Origin: Streptomyces diastaticus subsp. diastaticus
Lineage (GTDB): Bacteria > Actinomycetota > Actinomycetes > Streptomycetales > Streptomycetaceae
DNA: 64,000 nucleotides
NCBI RefSeq assembly: GCF_011170125.1
Contig: NZ_BLLN01000002.1
Location: 963,501-1,027,500 of the forward strand
Reading direction: 5' to 3'
Part shown: positions 8,441 to 16,489 of the stretch, piece after piece
Position numbering within the stretch: the first letter of the stretch is position 1
Layout: the number at the start of each line of letters is the position of its first letter
The notes under the pieces: generated by a model
Database searches by the model: none
The model's input: only the letters and a program-made list of their open reading frames with translations
What the model was told of the DNA's origin: nothing
Translations under genes and position numbers: made by a program

Positions 8441-9234
8441 AGGGCGCTCCCGGAGGCGGGCCCGCCCGCGGTGTCCGTACGGACGCCTCGGCCGAGGCTG
8501 ATGCGGCCGTCACACATCTCGTATCGCCGGTCCGCGTGTGCGGCGACCCCTTCGTCATGCGTGACGAGCAGTACGGCGGTGCCGCGGTCCCTGGCGAGCG
8601 TGAGGAACTCGTCCAGCACCGCCGCCGCGTTGACGGAGTCCAGCGCACCCGTGGGCTCGTCGGCGAACACGACGGCGGGCTGGTGTGCCAACGCCCTGGC
8701 CACCGCGACCCGTTGAGCCTGCCCACCGGAGAGCTGGGAGACACGCCGGTCCGCGAACCCGCCCATCCCCAGCCGCTCCAGCACGGGCCTCACCGCCCGG
8801 TGGGCCGGGCCCTTCCGCCGGCCGGCGAGACGCAGCGGCAGCGAGGCGTTCTCCTCCACGGTCAGCTCGGGCAGCAGCTCGCCGTGCTGGAAGACGTAGC
8901 CGAAGCGCTCACGCCGCAGCGCGGACAACTCCTCGTCCCCGAGCGACCCGTACTCCCGCCCTCCGAAGCTCACCGAACCCGCGGACGGGGCCAGAACCCC
9001 GGCCAGGCAGTGCAGCAGGGAACTCTTGCCGGACCCGCTGCTGCCGGTGACCGCCACGACCTCTCCCGGCATGAGCGCCAGGTCGACGCCCCGCACGGCA
9101 CGCTGAGCGCCGTAGCGGACCTCAACGTTCACGGCACGGAGTACGGGGGAGGACTCGGGGACATGAAGGAGCTCTTCCTCGGCTGGTGAGCGGGCAGCGC
9201 CACCAGCGATCCACCTGATGACCGGATGGCTCAT
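8437..9234 (-). CDS. ABC transporter ATP-binding protein
   Basis: A 265-aa nucleotide-binding subunit with all core motifs: Walker A GSSGSGKSS, Q-loop YVFQHGELLPELTVEEN, signature LSGGQAQR, Walker B VVFADEPTGALD and switch His in LLVTHDEG. This is the MacB/LolD-type subclass that pairs with FtsX-like permeases. The ATG at 9234 overlaps the upstream stop as ATGA, which decides the start. A longer reading frame continues through the upstream gene on another frame and is not used. The ~35-residue extension before the core is poorly conserved in appearance. It pairs with the downstream permease and is translationally coupled on both sides. Confidence 0.9.
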   Translation of the reverse strand: MSHPVIRWIAGGAARSPAEEELLHVPESSPVLRAVNVEVRYGAQRAVRGVDLALMPGEVVAVTGSSGSGKSSLLHCLAGVLAPSAGSVSFGGREYGSLGDEELSALRRERFGYVFQHGELLPELTVEENASLPLRLAGRRKGPAHRAVRPVLERLGMGGFADRRVSQLSGGQAQRVAVARALAHQPAVVFADEPTGALDSVNAAAVLDEFLTLARDRGTAVLLVTHDEGVAAHADRRYEMCDGRISLGRGVRTDTAGGPASGSAL

Positions 9235-9641
9235 CGCTTGTGGTGCAGCGTCCGTGTGCAGTTGTCGGGACGCAGCGATCCGCGATCCCTGCAAGCCCGG
9301 ATCCAGGCGTTGCTCACGTACAGGGCCGCCCCGTCGTAGACCTCCTTCTGGATCCTGACGGTCTTCCTCTGCTGTCCGTTGAAGCGCCGCCAGCTGTAGC
9401 CCTCGACCCTCGCCTGCACGTAGACGTTGTGGCCGTCGGCAGCGTTGTCGTCCTGCAGGTCCACCTTGAACCCGAAGCCCCCATGCTTGGTGAACTTGGG
9501 ATACATCGTGTACTTGCCGTTCTTGAGGACGACTCCCTCGCTCCTCAGCTTGGGCATGGTGTGCCACGCGTCCGCCACAGCACTCCCCGCACCCGTGAGA
9601 AAGAGTCCAGCAGCCAGTACAGCCACCGCTGACCTGCGCAT
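9231..9641 (-). CDS. small secreted protein, first gene of an ABC-transporter operon
   Basis: A 136-aa protein with a clear Sec signal peptide (MRRSAVAVLAAGLFLTGAG, probable cleavage after AVADA). The mature ~111 residues are basic and aromatic, with motifs such as KYTMYPKFTKHGGFGFKVDL and NVYVQARVEGYSWRRF and two Cys (ACRDRG and DNCTRT) that could form a disulfide. The stop overlaps the ATPase start (ATGA). The layout of secreted peptide, ATPase and multi-TM permease resembles lactococcin-972-type bacteriocin loci, but the residue pattern does not clearly match that family. I do not recognise the family; bacteriocin-like, binding-protein or stress roles are all open. Confidence 0.8.
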   Translation of the reverse strand: MRRSAVAVLAAGLFLTGAGSAVADAWHTMPKLRSEGVVLKNGKYTMYPKFTKHGGFGFKVDLQDDNAADGHNVYVQARVEGYSWRRFNGQQRKTVRIQKEVYDGAALYVSNAWIRACRDRGSLRPDNCTRTLHHKR

Positions 9642-9934
9642 TGTTGCCTCCGACAGTGATGACGCAATCGATTAATCACGGAGAGTACGCGGCCGGTTGC
9701 CCAAAGCCGCCACCCTGCAAGGCCCTTCACCCGATGGGAGTGAGGCGGAACATTTCCGCAGGGCGCCCGGTTGCCAGAACCTCCTGTGAGCACGGCTGAC
9801 GGGGCGAGAGCAAGGCCCGGCCACCGGGCCGGTCACCGGGCCAACGGCCTCGCCCCTCCGCGGAACGGCCTGTCCGGTCCCGAGCTGGGCCCAACCGCCT
9901 GCGGAGCCTGATCAAGGGATGCCACAGTGCTGTC
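9642..9934. promoter_or_regulatory. divergent intergenic region between secreted-protein operon and helicase
   Basis: These 293 bp must hold the promoters of the leftward secreted-protein/ABC operon and the rightward helicase. The first ~50 bp, with GACGCAATCGATTAATCACGG near 9661-9681, is markedly less GC-rich than its surroundings, as expected for a promoter. No confident -35/-10 pair was identified. No open reading frame here looks coding. Confidence 0.4.
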
Positions 9935-12900
9935 ATGCGCGGTGACGAGGCTGGCAGGGGCGAGACCGTGGCCGAGCTGGCGCTGAGCAGATGGCAGGCC
10001 GTTCTCGCGGGACGGGGCCCGGCCCGGTTCGCGGAGCCCGGCTGGACGTACGGAGAAGTGGTCGTCCGCCCCTGCCCTCAGTGCGGCGGCGAACTGCACG
10101 CGCTGCGCAAGCCGTACGAGTCGAACGGACGCGGCTACCAGTACACGGCTCTCGTCTGCCCGGGCTGCTCGGCTCCCTTCACCCTCGCGGACCTCGGGGT
10201 GAAGCGGTACGACGAGCTGGCGGGTGGGGGCAAGCGGCGACCGGCGCCGGTGACGGTCCCGTTCGGTACGCCGCCGCACGGCCCCTGCCAGGAGAAACCG
10301 GGAGCCACCGGCACCGCCGTCAACGCGCCGGCCCAGCCGCGCCGGAGGAAGCCGGAAAGCGGCCCCGGCACGTGGCCGGAGGACCAGCCGGTCGCCGAGC
10401 GGCGCGAGAGCCGCGCCCTGTGGTGGTGCATGACGGCCGACCCGCGGTGGCGCCCGCCCGAGGCGGCGCTCGACGCGGCCGACGACGTACGCGTGATCCT
10501 GCCGGAAGACCCGCGGTACGAGGAGCTGAGGGGCTGGTTGCGGGCACGGGACGTCCCTTGTCGCGTCAGCCCGTACTGGGAGGAGACCGGCCTGGTGAGC
10601 ACGGTGAACGACCTGGGCGGGCGTACGGAGTTGCTGGTCGTCGGGGCTCCCGGGTCCGCACCGGCCGCCGGGCCGTGGGCGGTGGCGGCGCGGGACGCGT
10701 TCGCCGCCCAGTGGGACGCGCTCGACGAGCTGCCGCGGACCGACGCGGACGGTCACGTGCCGGTCGGCGAACTGGTGCCCGAGGAGTGGGCGCCCCTGCT
10801 GCCCTACCCGTCGTTCAACCCGATGCAGGCCGTCGCCGTCCCCGTCGTCCTCAAGGACTCCGCGCACCTGGTGGTCGTCGCGCCGACGGGGGCGGGCAAG
10901 ACCCCGATCGGGATGGTCGCCGCGCTCGACGCGTTCGCGCGGGGCCGCAAAGCGGCCTGGCTCGTGCCGCAGCGTTCGCTGACCGACGAACTCGACCGTG
11001 AGCTGGCGGCCTGGCGGCGCCGTGGCCTGCGCGTGGTCCGCCTCACCGGGGAGGCGGCCGTGGACACGGAACTCATCCGGTCGGCCGACGTGTGGGTCGC
11101 CACCACCGAGAAGTTCGAGGCGATCTGCCGCGCCGGATCACTGCGGGACGCCCTCGCGGAGGTCGCCTGCCTGGTCGTCGACGAGATCCATCTGCTCGGT
11201 GACCCCGTGCGCGGAGCCGTGCTGGAGGCGCTGCTCAGCCGCGTCAGGGAGGACAGCTCCGCCACCCGCATCGTCGGTCTCTCCGCGACGGTCGCCAACG
11301 CCGACGAGGTCGCCGAGTGGCTGGGCGCCCGCATACTCCGCACCACCTGGCGCCCCACCCGGCTCACCTGGCAACTGCCCGTGCTGACCCCGGTCGACGA
11401 GGCGGACTGGCAGGGCCGCGCCAGAGTGAGGACCGCCGCGGCCGTGCGTATCGCCCGGCAGGTCACCGAGGACGGCGGGAGCGTGCTCGTCTTCTGCGGC
11501 AGCAAGCGCCGCGTACGGTCGACGGCGCTCGCGCTGGCCGCCGACCGGGGCGTGCCCACCGCGGGGGCCGACGCCGACGACGCCGAGACGGTGGAACGAC
11601 TGTGCAGCGAGGCCGGAGTCCGGATCCACTACCGGGACTGGCCGTACAAGCGGGAGGCCGAGCAGGCGTTCCGGGCCCGTGAGGCGGAGGTCCTGGTCGC
11701 CACGTCCACCGTCGCCGCGGGGGTCAACCTCCCCGCCCGCGCGGTGATCGTCAGCGACACCACCATCGGCCTGGACCGGATCGAGGTCTCCATGGTCCAG
11801 CAGATGTTCGGCCGCGCCGGACGCATCGGTGCCGGGGAGCGCGAGGGCTGGGCCTTCCTGCTGACCGACCCGAGCGAACGCCCCCACTGGCAGGCCCGGT
11901 TGGCCGCGGGATACACCGTGCGGTCCCGCCTGGCCGATCGCCTGGCGGACCACCTCCTCGCCGAGGCCGTGCAGCAGCGGCTGTCGACGCTCGACGACGC
12001 GGAACGCTGGTGGAACGGCACCTTCGCCGCACACCAGGGCAACGACAGCGTCGAGCCCCTGCGCGAGACGGCACGCTTCCTCACCACGGCGGGCTGCCTG
12101 CGCCCCACCGGCGACACCGAACTGCTGGAGCCCAGCGCCCTCGGCCAGTTGACCAGCCGCTTCATGGCCGACACCGTCCTCGCCGACGAACTGACCACGG
12201 CCCTGGGGCGACTTCCCGTACCCGAGGACCCGTTCACCGCGGAACAACTCCTCACGACCGTACTCGGCCAACGCCTCCCCGCACTCGAACAAGCACCCTT
12301 CACCGACCGGGCCCGCGCCGCGCTGACCCGGGCGCTGCGGCAGATCGAGCGTGAGCGGGAGGGAGCCCACGCCGACGACCCGTGGAGCCTCGGCACGCCG
12401 CCGGCGCCCGACGAGGAGGAGACGGCCCCGCGTCCCGCCGACTTCTCCCGTGCCGTACTGCTGCTGACGGCCACCCGCCCCCACCTCTTCCGCGGCCGTC
12501 CCTCCTACGTCCTCGGTATCCCCGTCGAATCCATGACGGGGATCCTGGAGGAGGCCGAGCGCTATCTGGCCTGGCTGGGCGCTCAGGGGCAACTCGGCAC
12601 GGTCCACCCCTGGGTGGCGATCGTCGCCGGTGACCTCGCCAAACGCATCCGCTGGCGCTCCCTGGAGCCCGCCCGAGGCGCCGGCCGCCTGCTGTGGATG
12701 TGCGAACAGATGGCCACTCCGCCCTCCGCCCCCACCCTGGTCCCCCGCCTGTGGCACGCCGCCCGCCGCCGCGACATCACCACCCCCGACTGGCCCGGCA
12801 CCACCGCACCGACCGACTGCGCCCTGCCCCCCGACCGCTACCGCCGTCTCCTCACGGACCGGGCCGGCACCTCCCGGCTCACCCTCGACGTGGCCGCCCA

Positions 12901-13117
12901 CACAGCCGTGATCACCGCACCGCCCGGCACCACCGTCCGCCTGTGGAACGGGACGACTGCCACCCTCCACCACACGGAGACCGAGCCGACCACCCTGCCC
13001 CTGCCGCCACCATGGCCCGACGACACATCGGCCGGCCGGACCGGAGCAGCGCTCTTCACCCGGGGAGACCACCGGGCCACCGGGTGGCTGGAGGCTTACG
13101 GGGGCATACGGCCCTGA
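9935..13117 (+). CDS. Ski2-like DEAD/DEAH-box helicase with N-terminal zinc ribbon
   Basis: A 1060-aa protein. Residues ~45-85 form a zinc ribbon (CPQCGGEL ... CPGCSAPF). After a linker of ~200 residues comes the SF2 helicase core: Q-like motif NPMQAVAVPVVL, Walker A APTGAGKT, motif Ia VPQRSLTDEL, motif II DEIH, motif III GLSATVAN, motif V STVAAGVNLPARAVI and motif VI QMFGRAGRIG. This spacing matches the Ski2/Hel308/MER3 branch, which unwinds RNA or DNA 3' to 5'. About 450 residues follow, including a winged-helix-like region and an uncharacterised C-terminal tail. ATG 9935 is the likely start. It is a single gene next to a tRNA integration hotspot, a common position for defence or accessory genes, but no partner nuclease is present. 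Confidence 0.85.
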   Translation: MRGDEAGRGETVAELALSRWQAVLAGRGPARFAEPGWTYGEVVVRPCPQCGGELHALRKPYESNGRGYQYTALVCPGCSAPFTLADLGVKRYDELAGGGKRRPAPVTVPFGTPPHGPCQEKPGATGTAVNAPAQPRRRKPESGPGTWPEDQPVAERRESRALWWCMTADPRWRPPEAALDAADDVRVILPEDPRYEELRGWLRARDVPCRVSPYWEETGLVSTVNDLGGRTELLVVGAPGSAPAAGPWAVAARDAFAAQWDALDELPRTDADGHVPVGELVPEEWAPLLPYPSFNPMQAVAVPVVLKDSAHLVVVAPTGAGKTPIGMVAALDAFARGRKAAWLVPQRSLTDELDRELAAWRRRGLRVVRLTGEAAVDTELIRSADVWVATTEKFEAICRAGSLRDALAEVACLVVDEIHLLGDPVRGAVLEALLSRVREDSSATRIVGLSATVANADEVAEWLGARILRTTWRPTRLTWQLPVLTPVDEADWQGRARVRTAAAVRIARQVTEDGGSVLVFCGSKRRVRSTALALAADRGVPTAGADADDAETVERLCSEAGVRIHYRDWPYKREAEQAFRAREAEVLVATSTVAAGVNLPARAVIVSDTTIGLDRIEVSMVQQMFGRAGRIGAGEREGWAFLLTDPSERPHWQARLAAGYTVRSRLADRLADHLLAEAVQQRLSTLDDAERWWNGTFAAHQGNDSVEPLRETARFLTTAGCLRPTGDTELLEPSALGQLTSRFMADTVLADELTTALGRLPVPEDPFTAEQLLTTVLGQRLPALEQAPFTDRARAALTRALRQIEREREGAHADDPWSLGTPPAPDEEETAPRPADFSRAVLLLTATRPHLFRGRPSYVLGIPVESMTGILEEAERYLAWLGAQGQLGTVHPWVAIVAGDLAKRIRWRSLEPARGAGRLLWMCEQMATPPSAPTLVPRLWHAARRRDITTPDWPGTTAPTDCALPPDRYRRLLTDRAGTSRLTLDVAAHTAVITAPPGTTVRLWNGTTATLHHTETEPTTLPLPPPWPDDTSAGRTGAALFTRGDHRATGWLEAYGGIRP

Positions 13118-13264
13118 GCGGCACGCGACCGGACACACCGGTCACCGTCGAAGCGAGCCGGTGACCAACAGATCAGGCCGCTGAGCCCGGCCGACCCCGT
13201 GATCACGACCACCATCGACGGACGGTACCCGGGCCGTGGCCACGCGGAATCACGCACACGGAAA

Positions 13265-13304
13265 CAGGCGAGGTGCCCACCGGAACCGGTAGACACCTCA
13301 CCTG
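13265..13304 (-). terminator. hairpin terminator, probably the original tRNA-Pro terminator
   Basis: An 11-bp stem (CAGGCGAGGTG with CACCTCACCTG, one mismatch) encloses an inner ACCGG/CCGGT stem. Read on the minus strand it lies just downstream of the tRNA 3'-end fragment at 13315-13354. In the uninterrupted chromosome it would therefore have ended tRNA-Pro transcription; the element has moved it ~8.6 kb away from the gene. It could also end the helicase transcript. Confidence 0.6.
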
Positions 13305-13314
13305 CTGTTTCACC

Positions 13315-13354
13315 TGTCGGGGTGGCGGGATTTGAACCCACGACCTCTTCGTCC
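13315..13354 (-). other. attL: 40-bp duplicate of the tRNA-Pro 3' half
   Basis: These 40 bases are identical to 21957-21996 and comprise the tRNA-Pro 3' end from the anticodon arm through the acceptor stem and discriminator base. After base 13354 the sequence departs from the tRNA. An imperfect match (GCTGTTTC) also precedes both copies. This is the fragment left when a tRNA-targeting element integrates, so it is the distal attachment site. Confidence 0.9.
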
Positions 13355-13571
13355 TCGAATGAGGGTCGGGCGAGATCCTGAGCGGCCAAGATGGGTATCA
13401 GTGCTGGTCAGGGCCTTGGTCCTGAATGCTTTCGCGTGGTTTCGGCGAGCTTCCAGATGAAGATCATCTCCCAGATTTCTCCCACGCTGGGCGGCGATGA
13501 TGCCTGGGCAGCGATCGTGTGCAACGTTGCGTGAGCAAGTTTGCGCCAGGTGTTGGGATCCTTGACGCGCT

Positions 13572-13763
13572 TCAGCAGCGCGGTTGCCCCTCGGGGAAGA
13601 CTGTCGACCTGGATGCAGCAGTCATCATGGGGCGTGGGAGGAACTGGGCGAAGCCGGAGTCGATGGAGCTGCCTGCAGAGGCCACCAGCTTGATCGCGTC
13701 CTGTTTGAACTCTTCCGGATACCGAGCTGTACCCACCGCGCGCACCTCCACGTCGGATCGCAC
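13572..13763 (-). pseudogene. IS3-family transposase OrfA N-terminal remnant
   Basis: The minus strand reads ...VGTARYPEEFKQDAIKLVASAG, which matches the start of IS3-family OrfA (typically YPEEFKRDAVxLVRSSG). After ~20 residues the similarity stops and no HTH recognition helix or OrfB follows, so it is a truncated fragment. It directly abuts the IS5-like remnant to its right. A further open stretch on the same strand, 13408-13570 (containing KDPNTWRKLAHATLHTI), is not recognised. Confidence 0.6.
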
Positions 13764-13778
13764 GATCCGATGCTATGA

Positions 13779-14075
13779 AGATGTCTCGTCGAGCAGTACG
13801 TACTCCGGTTCGTGCTCGCGAAGCACCTTGAGCAGGCCAGGCGCGCACGGCTGGGAGGTCAATCACCGTGACGGTGTAGGCGTTGGCGGTGCCGACCGTA
13901 TTTCCAAGCCGGCCGCCATCTGGGTCAGGGTGTCTGTTTGTGCTTGCGCAGGTACACGAGACAGACGAGCGCGCGTTGGTGCGGCGGGAGCTTGCAGCGG
14001 CGGTCACCCTCGCGGGTGACGATGAGCCTAGTGACCCACTCGACCAACACGTGGGGCAGGTCGAGTGGGATACAA
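13779..14075 (-). pseudogene. decayed IS5-family transposase N-terminal half
   Basis: Read on the minus strand, this segment parallels the N-terminal ~95 residues of the intact transposase at 14293-15042. It has [40 protein letters not shown], then after frameshifts GTANAYTVTVIDL and [18 protein letters not shown]. Frameshifts and truncation at the IS3-remnant junction make it non-functional. It is diverged from the intact copy and in opposite orientation, so it is an older, independent insertion. Confidence 0.75.
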
Positions 14076-14230
14076 GACCCAGGAGGCACCTGTGCTGATG
14101 AGCTGAGACTTCGAACACCTTCCTCAACGGCACGGGTGCCTCGTGCGTTGCGTCCTCGTCGCCGTCACTCCATTAGTGAGCTTCTTCGAGTTGGCCACCG
14201 ATCGGGTGACGGTTTGCGTAGCGCAACGAG

Positions 14231-14293
14231 CGAGGCCCCCGAGCTGTTGATCGAGATGTCTGACGTCTCAACAACACTGCTCGGGGGCCTCGG
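14231..14293 (+). promoter_or_regulatory. long hairpin over the IS transposase translation start
   Basis: AGGCCCCCGAG pairs with CTCGGGGGCCT. The sequence between them continues pairing imperfectly (TGTTGA with TCAACA, AGATGTC with GACGTCT). The hairpin ends at the GTG start codon. Such 5' structures in IS elements sequester the ribosome site on transcripts entering from outside and so limit transposase made after impinging transcription (known for several IS families). The role here is inferred. Confidence 0.65.
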
Positions 14294-15042
14294 TGGTTAT
14301 CTATCCTGCCGCACTCGACCTGCCGCATGCCCTCGTGGAGTGGGTGACCATGCTGGTCGTCACCCGTGAGGGCGACCGGCGCTGCAAGCTCCGTCCGTCT
14401 CAGCGTGCGATGGCGGCACTGGTGTACCTGCGCGAGCACACCACCCTGGCGAAGATCGCTGCAGGTTTCGGCATCAGCGAGTCCACCGCGCACGCGTACA
14501 CCACTGCGGTCATCGACCTGCTCGCGGAACGCGCTCCGGGTCTGCTGAAAGTTCTGCGCGAGACCGACCCGGACTTCGCCCTGCTGGACGGCACGCTGGC
14601 CGAGTGCGACCGGGTCGGGGACGGCCGGGCCGACTACTCCCACAAACACCGCCGGCACGGAGTGAACGTGCAGTTGGTCACCGACCCCGGCGGCCGGCTG
14701 CTGTGGCTCTCCCCAGCACTGCCGGGCCGGACCCATGGCCTGACCGCCGCCCGCGCCCACCGGATTATCCGCATCTGCGAGCGTCAGGACGTCCCCCTCC
14801 TGGCGGATCTCGCCTACCAGGGCGGCGGGCCCTGGTTGACCACGGGCATCAAACGCAGACCCCTGCAGGACCTGACTCCTACCGAGAAGACCCTCAACAG
14901 GGCACTGGCCGAGGCGCGAGCACCGGTCGAGCGAGGCGTCGCCCGCCTGAAGTCCTGGCGCATTTTCCGCCGGTCCCGATGCAGTCCCAACCGCATGACG
15001 TCAATCGCCAAAGCCATCCTCACCCTGGAGCGTCAACGCTGA
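14293..15042 (+). CDS. IS5-family DDE transposase
   Basis: A 249-aa transposase starting at GTG. An N-terminal HTH-containing region has [25 protein letters not shown]. The DDE domain of the Transposase_4 type follows: [14 protein letters not shown] supplies the first Asp, [10 protein letters not shown] the second and [19 protein letters not shown] the Glu. Length and motif order match intact members of the ISL2/IS1647-like group common in Streptomyces. It appears functional. A diverged, broken relative lies at 13779-14075. Confidence 0.9.
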   Translation: MVIYPAALDLPHALVEWVTMLVVTREGDRRCKLRPSQRAMAALVYLREHTTLAKIAAGFGISESTAHAYTTAVIDLLAERAPGLLKVLRETDPDFALLDGTLAECDRVGDGRADYSHKHRRHGVNVQLVTDPGGRLLWLSPALPGRTHGLTAARAHRIIRICERQDVPLLADLAYQGGGPWLTTGIKRRPLQDLTPTEKTLNRALAEARAPVERGVARLKSWRIFRRSRCSPNRMTSIAKAILTLERQR

Positions 15043-15073
15043 AGAAGCTCAGTGGGTCCGGCATCATCCCCAT

Positions 15074-15703
15074 GTGATTGTGATGCAAGCCGTTCTGGAG
15101 ATCTCCGCAGCCGACGACTTCGCGCTCTGGCCTGTTCGCGAGCACGAGTCATATGGCTACCTCGTGCTGAACGGGGAGCTCACTCCGGCGGAGGTCGGCA
15201 CGGCGGTTATGCAGATCGCCGACTGCAACGACTTCGAGCCGGAGGAGGAGCACGGGCCGTGCCCGACCGACCCGCTCGGCGCCTTCCTGCACGGCTTGCT
15301 CACCATGCCTGACTTGTTCGCCGCCGGCGGCTTCCGGGTGACCGACAACGCCACCGACATCGTCTTCGTCGAGCCGGGCTGCTGCAACGGCTTGGAGACC
15401 TGGCGCGACTGGCTGGAGGTGCTCAACGGCACCGGCTGCGCCTACTTCGGCCACGATCCGTCCTCGACGGCTGAACGTCTTGGAGACATCGTCCGGCTGA
15501 CGCTCGACGCCCACAAGACGGACAGCAGCCTGGTGATCGAGCTGTCGGTAGACCAGATAGGCACGCTCGTCACCGGCGCCCAGCAGGATTTGCAGGACTT
15601 CCTCAGCCTTGCCGAAACCTGGGCTGAACAACACCTGCCGGCACACGCTGCCGCCGTCACTGCCGCCCTGGCACGGGCACTGGACCTGGTGCCTACATCA
15701 TGA
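15074..15703 (+). CDS. hypothetical protein, element cargo
   Basis: A 209-aa acidic protein starting at GTG 15074 or ATG 15083. It begins with strand-like AVLEISAADDFALWPV, then HESYGYLVLNGELTP. A Cys/Glu-rich loop (DCNDFEPEEEHGPCPTD) and VEPGCCNGLETWRDWLEVL follow, and it ends with a helical region (DLQDFLSLAETWAEQHLPAHAAAVTAALARAL). No enzyme motif was found; the family is unrecognised. It is coupled to the next gene by ATGA, so the two products probably work together. The immediately preceding IS (ending at 15050) may have replaced its native promoter. Confidence 0.75.
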   Translation: MIVMQAVLEISAADDFALWPVREHESYGYLVLNGELTPAEVGTAVMQIADCNDFEPEEEHGPCPTDPLGAFLHGLLTMPDLFAAGGFRVTDNATDIVFVEPGCCNGLETWRDWLEVLNGTGCAYFGHDPSSTAERLGDIVRLTLDAHKTDSSLVIELSVDQIGTLVTGAQQDLQDFLSLAETWAEQHLPAHAAAVTAALARALDLVPTS

Positions 15704-16362
15704 CCAGCTTCGTGACCCACCGAGCTCGCGTGCACGACGCCCGGCTCCCTCTCCACCGGCGGCACAGCGCGTTGCGCACTTGCCTCACCATTTTTGCTCC
15801 CTACGGCTTGCGGGCGACATACCACCACCTCACGCTCAGCGCGGCGATCCCCCGTCGGTTGGAGGCGGACCCGGACGCGCTAGCTGTTCTGTCCGGGGCG
15901 GTGGAGGAACTGCACGAGGCGCGGGTGCTGTGGCTCGTGCGGGCAGACGAGTACGCAGCGCAGCGCCGGGCTGAGAAGCAGGCTGGGCGGCGGGCTGTAC
16001 CGAACCCTCGGCCGTGGTGGCTGCAGAGCTGGTGGGAAGGCCCCGACCGGGCCTGGTTCGAAGACCCGTTTCGCCACCCGTCGCTGCGTCTGTCCGAGTA
16101 CGTCCGGCGGCAGAACGCGATTTTGGACGGTGCTGATCCGCCCGGCTGCCCGGCTTGTGGGGATGAGGGACCACGAGTGCTGAGCTCGACCGGGCACGGT
16201 TGGGTCGAGCTGTGCCGTGGGTGCGCGCGGGCGCTGGCACCATGTCCGTGCGGGCAGCGGCACCGGTTCGTGCCGGAGACCCCGTTCCACTGGAACGAAA
16301 TCTGGCGACGGGCGCACATGAGCGATGACGGCACACCGAACCCACATTGGCCTGCGGGCTAG
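15700..16362 (+). CDS. hypothetical zinc-ribbon protein, coupled to upstream gene
   Basis: A 220-aa basic protein whose ATG overlaps the preceding stop. The N-terminal half is Arg/His-rich and helical (RAYHHLTLSAAIP-like stretch, VEELHEARVLWLVRADEY). Residues ~146-187 carry Cys pairs CPACGDEG, CRGCARAL and CPCGQRH that could bind one or two zinc ions. A Trp-rich segment (PWWLQSWWEG) precedes them. The combination suggests nucleic-acid or protein binding, but the family is not recognised. It forms a two-gene cargo unit with the 15074 gene. Confidence 0.75.
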   Translation: MTSFVTHRARVHDARLPLHRRHSALRTCLTIFAPYGLRATYHHLTLSAAIPRRLEADPDALAVLSGAVEELHEARVLWLVRADEYAAQRRAEKQAGRRAVPNPRPWWLQSWWEGPDRAWFEDPFRHPSLRLSEYVRRQNAILDGADPPGCPACGDEGPRVLSSTGHGWVELCRGCARALAPCPCGQRHRFVPETPFHWNEIWRRAHMSDDGTPNPHWPAG

Positions 16363-16489
16363 CCGGTTGGATGCGGCACGGGGGGCTTGAGTGTGGCTGA
16401 TCAGCTGGGTGGTGCGCTCTTCAGATCGTTGCCCGGCGCTCCTCGTAGCGAAGAGGTATCACGGACACTGCTGGGAGGTCGCCAGCTGG

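Larger units (their letters stand above)
14178..15050 (+). mobile_element. complete IS5-family insertion sequence (ISL2-like)
   Basis: An 873-bp element bounded by the inverted repeat GAGCTTCTTC (14178-14187) and its complement GAAGAAGCTC (15041-15050). It is flanked on both sides by AGT (14175-14177 and 15051-15053), a 3-bp target duplication of the ANT type known for the ISL2 group. It contains one intact transposase gene. The clean ends and duplication indicate a fairly recent insertion. Confidence 0.85.

Noticed and set aside
9231..9641. Lactococcin 972 family assignment for the secreted protein
   Set aside because: Gene layout fits, but the mature sequence lacks the family's residue pattern as I remember it; left as unassigned.
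11138..13138. 666-codon minus-strand frame opposite the helicase
   Set aside because: The forward frame has complete helicase motifs; the minus frame is a GC-bias mirror without features.
13408..14133. 241-codon minus-strand frame as a real gene
   Set aside because: It stitches together out-of-frame IS5 and IS3 remnants; the recognisable pieces occur in different frames.
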